From a virus: DNA of 43,912 bases. Of the stretch, positions 8,471 to 14,275 are shown in pieces; position 1 is the stretch's first letter, and each line of letters opens with the position of its first letter. The notes beneath the pieces were generated by a model that worked only from the letters and a program-made list of their open reading frames with translations, did no database searches and was not told the origin of the DNA. The stretch lies in IMG/VR virus record IMGVR_UViG_3300047509_000152, positions 1 through 43,912 of that record; one strand, written 5' to 3'. A program made the translations under genes and the position numbers.

Positions 8471-8932
8471 ATGGGAACTCGCTATGACGGCGGCCTCAAC
8501 CGCTACGTGTATTCGGACAGCGCGGTGCCGGTCCTGTTGTCGCTGCGCACGCGCGTCACGCTGGCGCAGCTCAATGCCGGGATCACCCTGCTGCCGGCGC
8601 TGACCAACTTCAGCTATCGGCTCAAATCCGTCGCGATGATCGCGGTCGGGGGCGCGGCGGCGGGTGGCACCTCGGCCAACGTCATCGGCACGCGCGCGGC
8701 GTCGCCCGTGCAGCTCATCGTGGCCGCGGTGGCGCGGCTCACGCAGAGCCTGATGGCGGTGTGCGGCACGCCGTTCGCGACGGCCGGCGCTGAAACGCTG
8801 ACCACGTTGGCCGACGGCGCCTCGTGGGCGGCGCTCGACGTCAACACACCGATCACGTGCATCACGGTCGGCTCCGCGATGACGACGTTGACGAACCTCG
8901 ACGTCTTGCTCGACTTCTTCATCGACGGGTAA
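8471..8932 (+). CDS. Putative head decoration/structural protein
   Basis: 153 residues starting MGTRYDGGLNRYVYSDSAVP, with AGGAG at 8459-8463 upstream. Ala/Gly/Thr-rich with alternating hydrophobic segments (VQLIVAAVARLTQSL, NLDVLLDFFIDG), consistent with a beta-rich virion protein. The position just after the major capsid gene is where decoration proteins are found. No family motif recognised, so the role rests on context. Confidence 0.6.
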   Translation: MGTRYDGGLNRYVYSDSAVPVLLSLRTRVTLAQLNAGITLLPALTNFSYRLKSVAMIAVGGAAAGGTSANVIGTRAASPVQLIVAAVARLTQSLMAVCGTPFATAGAETLTTLADGASWAALDVNTPITCITVGSAMTTLTNLDVLLDFFIDG

Positions 8933-8967
8933 GTCCCCGTCGACGACGCGCACCTCTCGATTCGCTT

Positions 8968-8998
8968 GGACGCGCGCGGCCCCGCGTCGCGCGCGTCC
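8968..8998. repeat. Strong GC hairpin between structural genes
   Basis: GGACGCGCGCG at 8968-8978 is the exact reverse complement of CGCGCGCGTCC at 8988-8998, with a 9-base loop. There is no T run after it, so it is not a standard terminator. In the mRNA it could protect the abundant capsid message or lower read-through. It lies in the 102-base gap before the next gene. Confidence 0.5.
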
Positions 8999-9034
8999 CG
9001 CTCGTGAACTCGTCACGTCACAGGAGACCGTCAC

Positions 9035-9202
9035 ATGAACGACCAGCCTGGATCCTCAAACGCCCCCGCCGACGCCGATCCGTTCGGGCGCAACGACGAC
9101 GGCACCATCAAGAACCCGCAGCCGGCGCATCCCGATCACGTCGCGTCGGCGAAGGCCGAGGCGGAGAAGAAGCCCGACGCGCACGCGGACGAACCGAAGT
9201 AG
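9035..9202 (+). CDS. Small hydrophilic protein
   Basis: 55 residues with a good ribosome site (CAGGAG at 9021-9026). Sequence rich in Asp, Ala, Lys, Glu and Pro, ending KPDAHADEPK, with no hydrophobic core. It is probably disordered. Lies in the head operon; function unknown. Confidence 0.55.
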   Translation: MNDQPGSSNAPADADPFGRNDDGTIKNPQPAHPDHVASAKAEAEKKPDAHADEPK

Positions 9203-9206
9203 CCCC

Positions 9207-9446
9207 ATGTTCCGTCAGGACCCCGGCCCCTGTCCGATCTGCGGCCAGGCGCATAGCGCCTGCACGACGGACAGTGGGCCGATCACCCAGGTGCAGCTCC
9301 CACAGCGCGACGCGCTGCAGCTGCAGGACGCCACGGCGCCGCCGGCGGAGCTCGCGCCGGCGCCCGTCGAGTCCGAGTCGGTGCCCGTGCCGTTCTCGAC
9401 GGCCGAGTACAGCCGCGCGAAGCACGGCCCGACGAGGCGCCATTAG
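9207..9446 (+). CDS. Small zinc-knuckle-like protein
   Basis: 79 residues. The N-terminus has CPICGQAHSAC, which could bind one zinc ion, followed by a Pro/Ala/Glu-rich linker and a basic end KHGPTRRH. It starts 4 bases after the previous stop, and its TAG overlaps the GTG of the connector by one base. Role unknown; short cysteine-knuckle proteins recur in this genome. Confidence 0.6.
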   Translation: MFRQDPGPCPICGQAHSACTTDSGPITQVQLPQRDALQLQDATAPPAELAPAPVESESVPVPFSTAEYSRAKHGPTRRH

Positions 9447-10519
9447 TGCCCTTCATCCAGCCGCCGTTCTGGTCGCGCGATCTCAACGCCTACGGTGGGC
9501 GCTGGCCCCAGCACGTCTCGGTGAGCCTAGTCACGCCGGCGGCGGCGGAACCGCTGACGCTCGCGGAGGCGAAGAGCCAGGTCCGCCTGGACCCCTCGGC
9601 CGCCGAGCCTGGACCCGCGACCCCGCTCACCGTGGCCCTGGCCGGCCTCGGCGCCGGCGTCTGCGACAACGGCGCGCATCGCGTCGCCTGTTCGTTCGTC
9701 ACGGCCGCCGGGGAAACGCCGCCCGGGCCGTTGTCGGCCCCAATCACCATCGTCGACAAGACCGTCAACGGCCAGATCGCCGTCTCCGGGATCCCCGCGG
9801 GGAGTCCCGCGGTGCTGACCGTGAAGTTGTGGATGACGGCGATCGCCGGCGCGCTCGGGCCGCTGCTCTACGCCGGCGTCGTGAATAACGGCGTCACGAC
9901 GGCCACGATCAACCTGGCCGACGGAAGTCTCGGGGCGTCGGCCCCGGCCGTCAACACCGCCCTCGATACGAGCGAGCTGGCGAAGTGGATCTCGGCCGCG
10001 CGGATGGACACCGAGGTCTACACCAGCTGCTGCTGGATGCAGCAGGGCGTCGACGTGCGGTTCTCGCATTTCCCGTTTGACCGGAGTCCGCTCGTCCTGC
10101 CGATCCGGCCCCTCGTCCCCGGCGCGACGGTCAGCATCGACTACATCGACGCGAGCGGCGCGCCCCAGACGCTCGACCCGGCGACCTACGTCGTCGACGC
10201 GTCGGCGCCGATCGGCGGCGTGCCCGAGCCGGGCCGGATCATGCTCGCGTTCGGGACGTTCTACTGGCCGTTCCCGCCGGCGATGCGCGTGATCAACGGC
10301 GTCACGGTGCACTGCACCGTCGGCTACGGCGCGAGCGCCGCCACCGTCCTGCAGCAGCAGGCCGCGGTCCCGGCGACGGCGAAGACCGCGATGCAGCTGC
10401 TCCTCGCGAACTGGTGGCTCAACCGGGAAGCGGGCCAGATCATCCGGGGCTCGGCCGACATCCTGCCGTACGGCGTCGACCGCGTGCTCGATCCCTATCG
10501 CCTCGAGGCGGTGGCCTGA
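9446..10519 (+). CDS. Head-tail connector with inserted Ig-like domain
   Basis: 357 residues. Residues about 30-50 (EPLTLAEAKSQVRLD) and about 172-300 (TSELAKWISAARMDTEVYTS, VLPIRPLVPGATVSIDYIDA, VTVHCTVGYG) match gp6-like connectors that bind beneath the portal and are normally near 200 residues. Residues about 53-171 are an extra beta-rich domain (SFVTAAGETPPGPLSAP ... LADGSLGASAP) inserted in the first helix region. The same domain recurs in the tail hub protein at 18067-21825, including 18 identical bases (acggccgccggggaaacg). It starts with GTG. Confidence 0.85.
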   Translation: MPFIQPPFWSRDLNAYGGRWPQHVSVSLVTPAAAEPLTLAEAKSQVRLDPSAAEPGPATPLTVALAGLGAGVCDNGAHRVACSFVTAAGETPPGPLSAPITIVDKTVNGQIAVSGIPAGSPAVLTVKLWMTAIAGALGPLLYAGVVNNGVTTATINLADGSLGASAPAVNTALDTSELAKWISAARMDTEVYTSCCWMQQGVDVRFSHFPFDRSPLVLPIRPLVPGATVSIDYIDASGAPQTLDPATYVVDASAPIGGVPEPGRIMLAFGTFYWPFPPAMRVINGVTVHCTVGYGASAATVLQQQAAVPATAKTAMQLLLANWWLNREAGQIIRGSADILPYGVDRVLDPYRLEAVA

Positions 10520-10845
10520 TGCCGACCCCGATCGGCCTGCGTCGCGAACGCGTCCGCCTCGAGCAGCTCGTGTCGGTCCCCGACGGCCAGGGCGGGCACT
10601 GGTGGGGCTGGGCGCTGCGCGCCGTCGTGTGGGCGCGCGAAGAAGCCCTCACCAGTCGTGAGGCGCTCATGGCCAAGGCCCTGACGTCGGTCCTGCAGAC
10701 CGCGTGGACGATCGCGTATCGGACCGACCTCAGTATCACGGATCGGCTGGTGGTGGGGGCGCGCGTGCTGACCCTGAGCTCGTATCAGGACGTCGAGGGG
10801 CAGCGCGCCGAGCTCCGTCTGCTCGCGGCGGAGGTCCAACGATGA
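10519..10845 (+). CDS. Head closure / head-tail adaptor protein
   Basis: 108 residues starting MPTPIGLRRERVRLEQLVSV, then PDGQGGHWWGWALRAVVWAR and ITDRLVVGARVLTLSSYQDV. This is the pattern of the small beta-barrel SPP1 gp16/HK97-type head-tail joining proteins, which close the connector and hold DNA in until tail docking. The ATG overlaps the connector stop and the stop overlaps the next ATG. Confidence 0.82.
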   Translation: MPTPIGLRRERVRLEQLVSVPDGQGGHWWGWALRAVVWAREEALTSREALMAKALTSVLQTAWTIAYRTDLSITDRLVVGARVLTLSSYQDVEGQRAELRLLAAEVQR

Positions 10846-11285
10846 CGGCCTCGGCGCTCGCGCCCGTCTCCGCCGCCGTCTTCGCCGCGCTGAACGTCGC
10901 CGCGCTGCTGGCGCTCGCGCCGGGCGGCGTCAGTGACGCCATCCCGCAGCCCGCGACCTATCCGCTGGTGTTCTTCGAGGTCAGCACCAGCAAGCAACTG
11001 GGGGGCTTCGGCACGTATCCGGGCCACAAAGACGTGCCCGAGTGCGAGCTGCGGATCCACGTGTTCAGCGCACAGCCGAATGTGAGCGAGGCGCAGGGGA
11101 TTGTGAATGCCGCGCTCGGGTTGATCTACGTGCCGGGCGCGCTGAGCGTCGCTGGCTATACGGTCTGCGCGAACCAGCCCATGACCGACGTCCAGATCCT
11201 CAACCTCGGGGACCAGGTGATCGCCAACGTGGTCGTGCACGAAGAGGTCGCGATCGTCCGGCTCATCGTGGAGAACAACACATGA
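10842..11285 (+). CDS. Tail terminator/completion protein, DUF3168-like
   Basis: 147 residues: ALAPVSAAVFAALNVAALLA, then QPATYPLVFFEVSTSKQLGG and a C-terminal strand HEEVAIVRLIVE. This matches the DUF3168-type tail terminator proteins that cap the tail tube end and join it to the head. Position after the adaptor and before the tube protein supports it. Starts in ATGA overlap. Confidence 0.75.
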   Translation: MTASALAPVSAAVFAALNVAALLALAPGGVSDAIPQPATYPLVFFEVSTSKQLGGFGTYPGHKDVPECELRIHVFSAQPNVSEAQGIVNAALGLIYVPGALSVAGYTVCANQPMTDVQILNLGDQVIANVVVHEEVAIVRLIVENNT

Positions 11286-11482
11286 ATGAGGACGATGCCC
11301 GGCGGCCCGGTCTCGTGGATGCGCAAGGGCACCCAGTGGGTCGCCGGACGGCTCCAGGGCCCGCGTCGTGCCCCGCGTGCGGCGGCGCGCGACGTCGACG
11401 CTCGAGCAACTTCGGCGAGTGGCACGACCTCTGTGCGGACTGCGGGCACGACTTTCACGGAGAACGGACGGCCGATGAGTGA
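11282..11482 (+). CDS. Small zinc-ribbon protein
   Basis: 66 residues with two cysteine pairs, CPACGG and CADCGHDFH, about 20 residues apart, a four-Cys zinc ribbon. It begins in a 4-base overlap with the tail terminator gene. Role unknown. The frame ends 3 bases into the next gene. Confidence 0.6.
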   Translation: MNEDDARRPGLVDAQGHPVGRRTAPGPASCPACGGARRRRSSNFGEWHDLCADCGHDFHGERTADE

Positions 11483-11663
11483 TGACCTGAACGGCAAGGA
11501 CTATCGCGCGGCGGTCCGCCTGTCGACCAAGGACGACGAGACCCTGGCCGAGGTGGGCGAGACGTGCGAGCGCGTGCCCGTCGTGAGTCTCGCGCCGCTC
11601 CTCGCGAGCCGAAAGATCGTGCCGATCGCCGCCGCGGCGTCGGCTGAGGAACCAACAGCATGA
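11475..11663 (+). CDS. Small protein before tail tube
   Basis: 62 residues: MSDDLNGKDYRAAVRLSTKD, then VPVVSLAPLLASRKIVPI. Charged first half, hydrophobic second half. Overlaps both neighbours. Unknown; it may assist tail assembly. Confidence 0.55.
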   Translation: MSDDLNGKDYRAAVRLSTKDDETLAEVGETCERVPVVSLAPLLASRKIVPIAAAASAEEPTA

Positions 11664-12649
11664 GCGGGAAAGTCGGCTCCGCGGATTTCGGCGCCCTCTA
11701 CGTGGACGGGTACGACCTGCTCGCGTCGAAGCTCCAGGGCTTCACGCACAAGGTGGCCTCGGGGATGACGCCGACGCATGGCCTGGGCGACAAGACCTCG
11801 GCGAAGAGCCCGACCGGCGTCAGCACGCTCACGATCACGCAGTCCGGCGGGTTTTTCGACGACAGCCAGAACGGGGCCCATGTCCTGCTCGCGCCCGTCG
11901 CGAATCTGCAGGTGAGCCGGCTGCTCGCGGCCGCCTTCGCCGGCAACGCGATCGGCAAGGAATTCCTCGGGGCCTCGGGCGTCTATGGCATGACCTACGA
12001 GGTCCTCGGGCAGATCCCGCAGCTGACGAAAGCCAACGTCGGGTACGAGGTCGCGGGCACGCTCGACCGCGGCGTCATCCTCAACCAGGCCGTCTCGAAG
12101 GTGGCGAGCTGGAACACGAAGACCGACGGCTTCTCGGTGGACTACGCCCTCGATCCGTCGCAGCCGACCATCCCGATCGTCTCGAACACGCTCGCGAATC
12201 CGACCGTGATCACGACCGCCCTCCCGCATGGGCGGACGACCGGCGACCTGATTCTCATCACCGGGAACATCACCTCGAGTCCGTCGATCAACGGCCCCAC
12301 CACCTACGCAGTCACCGTGCTCTCGCCGACCACGTTCTCGATTCCGGTGAACTGCACGACCGGCGGCACGGGCGGATCGTTTGTCCGGGCGAACAGCGCG
12401 AACGGCGGCGCCGGCATCCAAATGATCCCCGCACTGGCGGGCTTCACCGGCTTCGTCGGGAAGATTCGCGATTCCCCGGACGACATCACCTACGGCGATC
12501 TCCTCACGTTCACGAACGTCACCGCGGCGCCCGCGGCTGAGCGGCTGACCAACGTCGCCGATACCGTGGTTGATCGCTATCTCTGTTACACGGGCACGCC
12601 CACCGGCGCCGGCAGCGTGACCGCGTTCGTCGGCTTCGCGCGGGCGTAA
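11660..12649 (+). CDS. Major tail tube protein with inserted FCCH-like domain
   Basis: 329 residues. The N-terminal part (SADFGALYVDGYDLLASKLQ, residues 7-26) and the C-terminal part (IQMIPALAGFTGFVGKIRDS, then TAAPAAERLTNVADTVVDRY) look like a single siphovirus tail tube protein. Residues about 168-245 are an insert reading IVSNTLANPTVITTALPHGR, then TGDLILITGN and SPTTFSIPVN, the pattern of the E1_FCCH beta-barrel domain found as repeats in phage tail proteins. The insert would probably decorate the outside of the tube. Starts in ATGA overlap. Confidence 0.8.
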   Translation: MSGKVGSADFGALYVDGYDLLASKLQGFTHKVASGMTPTHGLGDKTSAKSPTGVSTLTITQSGGFFDDSQNGAHVLLAPVANLQVSRLLAAAFAGNAIGKEFLGASGVYGMTYEVLGQIPQLTKANVGYEVAGTLDRGVILNQAVSKVASWNTKTDGFSVDYALDPSQPTIPIVSNTLANPTVITTALPHGRTTGDLILITGNITSSPSINGPTTYAVTVLSPTTFSIPVNCTTGGTGGSFVRANSANGGAGIQMIPALAGFTGFVGKIRDSPDDITYGDLLTFTNVTAAPAAERLTNVADTVVDRYLCYTGTPTGAGSVTAFVGFARA

Positions 12650-12685
12650 ACCGTTTTCTTTGTGTAAAGGCAAGGGGGTAGCGAC

Positions 12686-13111
12686 ATGGCGACCGGCAAA
12701 CACGGCCCAGGCGAAATCACCATCACGTATGACGATGGCCCCGGCGGCAGCCCGCGGCTCATCACCGGGTTCGTGCTGACGTTCGGGGGCGTGAAGATCA
12801 CCTCGAAGATGCAGGCCTCGACGGCCTACGGCATGACCGTCACGGCGAAACTGCCGACCGGGATCTCGGAGCTCGCCGATATTCCGATCACGGGCTTCTG
12901 GGACGACACGACGGTCACCGGCCCGCATGTCGTCTTCCTCGCGCCCGATACGTCGCCCCAGGCCGCCACGCGCACGCTGGCGATCGTCTTCGGCAACGCG
13001 AAGACCTGGACGTCGGAAGGGTACCTCGTGGACTACGAGGTGATCGGGAAGGTCAACGCGCTGACCGAGTTCAAGGCGACGCTCTGCCAGAACTCCGGCG
13101 CCTGGTCGTAA
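12686..13111 (+). CDS. Second tail tube-like protein
   Basis: 141 residues: IVFGNAKTWTSEGYLVDYEV and VNALTEFKATLCQNSGAWS at the end, with a beta-rich body. The size and gene position, between the large tube protein and the tail chaperone, fit a tail tube or minor tail protein. Preceded by a purine-rich site (AAGGCAAGGGGG). With two tube-like genes, one may be the main tube subunit and the other a decorated version or a tip component. Confidence 0.6.
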   Translation: MATGKHGPGEITITYDDGPGGSPRLITGFVLTFGGVKITSKMQASTAYGMTVTAKLPTGISELADIPITGFWDDTTVTGPHVVFLAPDTSPQAATRTLAIVFGNAKTWTSEGYLVDYEVIGKVNALTEFKATLCQNSGAWS

Positions 13112-13115
13112 CCGC

Positions 13116-13574
13116 ATGGCGAGCCCCTTCGCCTCGCAGTCGATCGAGACGATCCCGATCCCGGCGGACCCGAGCGCGACGGTCACGATCCGGAAACTCA
13201 CCGGCGGCGAGCTCGACGCGGCCCAGGCGGCGCACCTCAAGTCGACGCTGGCCGGCCAGTGGGCGCCGCACGGCTGGGCGGCCCGGTTCCAGCGGCAACT
13301 CGCGAAGGGGATCGCCACCGTGGCGGATGTCGCGGCGGGGCTCGCCGACCCGCTCAACGGCTACGACCGGCTCGCGCTCGTCACGGCGGGCCTGGTGGCG
13401 TGGAGCTACACGGATCCGCCGCTGTCGCCGGCGGCGATCGGGGATCTCGACGACGAGAGCCTGGAGTACTTCGCGCGCGAGATCCTCCGTCGGACGAAGC
13501 CGGCGCTCTTCCAGACCCCGGAGGTTGCGAAGGCCGACGAAAAAGAGTTGCCGGCGGCTGCATCGCTGGCTTGA
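13116..13574 (+). CDS. Tail assembly chaperone, G-type
   Basis: 152 residues, helical: VTIRKLTGGELDAAQAAHLK, then LDDESLEYFAREILRRTKPA. This matches the first tail assembly chaperone (lambda gpG equivalent) that coats the tape measure during tail assembly. The ORF ends at 13574, and a well-formed second ORF continues in another frame, the usual G/GT arrangement. An A-run in GACGAAAAAGAG (13536-13547) lies just before the ORF end. Confidence 0.75.
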   Translation: MASPFASQSIETIPIPADPSATVTIRKLTGGELDAAQAAHLKSTLAGQWAPHGWAARFQRQLAKGIATVADVAAGLADPLNGYDRLALVTAGLVAWSYTDPPLSPAAIGDLDDESLEYFAREILRRTKPALFQTPEVAKADEKELPAAASLA

Positions 13575-13863
13575 GGCCGGGTCGGAGCAGTCGCCTGCGT
13601 TGCACGTCTCGCCGTTTACGTACTACGTGAGCCGCCTCTGTGACGAGTTTCCGGGGCGGCTGCCGACGGAGATCTTCGCCGAGCGGGATCGGCTCCCGGT
13701 CGGGTTCCTCGAGGAGGTGATCGCGTCGCGCCACTTCGCGCGGGCTGTCGCGACCTATCAGCAGAACCCGGCGGCCAGGAGCGGCCTGATCGACCTGGTG
13801 CGGGAATTCGACTTCGAGCTCGGACAGATCGCCGTCGACGACGCGACGAACACACATGAATAG
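13543..13863 (+). CDS. T extension of tail chaperone (frameshift product)
   Basis: About 106 residues after the shift, in the +1 (equivalently -2) frame relative to the upstream chaperone: RRLHRWLEAGSEQSPALHVS, then SRLCDEFPGRLPTEIFAERD and HFARAVATYQQNPAA. There is no ATG or GTG with a ribosome site at its head; a TTG at 13600 is the only local alternative. This fits programmed frameshifting giving a long GT protein that binds tape measure and tube. The exact slip site is inferred, so the start given is approximate. Confidence 0.6.
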   Translation, partial: KSCRRLHRWLEAGSEQSPALHVSPFTYYVSRLCDEFPGRLPTEIFAERDRLPVGFLEEVIASRHFARAVATYQQNPAARSGLIDLVREFDFELGQIAVDDATNTHE

Positions 13864-14275
13864 CATCACGTTCGACATGGACGCCACGAAGCTGCTGGCG
13901 GCCTTCGATTTCGTCACGGAAGCGATCCGGCTCCCGACGCTCGAAGCCTGCCACGTGACGGCCGACAACATCGCGACCGAAGCCCGGGCGCGGGTGGCCC
14001 GACGGGGTCCGAATCCGACGCAGGCGCAACTCGCGCGGCCGCCGATCGAGGACTTGATCTTCGTCCAGCCGATGCGGAACGGGACCGGGTATGTCGTGAT
14101 CGTCCAAGTGCCCGGCGAGGATCCCTATTTGCCCTGGCAGCTGGAGTTTGGCACGCAGGACATGGCGCAGCGCCCGTTCTTCTTCGCGCCGGCCGTGCTC
14201 GAGCAAGCGGCACATCTCCGGCGGCTCCAGGACGCGCAGCAAGCCGGCATCGATGCCGTGGGATTGGGGGCCTAG
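13856..14275 (+). CDS. HK97 gp10-like tail component
   Basis: 139 residues: LEACHVTADNIATEARARVA, then YLPWQLEFGTQDMAQRPFFF. The ending LEFGTxxMxxRPFF is the signature of HK97 gp10-type tail completion proteins. Its place is unusual: these genes normally lie between head closure and tail terminator, here it is between the chaperone and the tape measure. The ATG overlaps the T ORF by 8 bases. Confidence 0.75.
   Translation: MNSITFDMDATKLLAAFDFVTEAIRLPTLEACHVTADNIATEARARVARRGPNPTQAQLARPPIEDLIFVQPMRNGTGYVVIVQVPGEDPYLPWQLEFGTQDMAQRPFFFAPAVLEQAAHLRRLQDAQQAGIDAVGLGA

Noticed and set aside
11501-13357. Antisense ORF of 618 codons across tail genes
   Set aside because: It crosses several well-supported + strand genes and has shadow composition.
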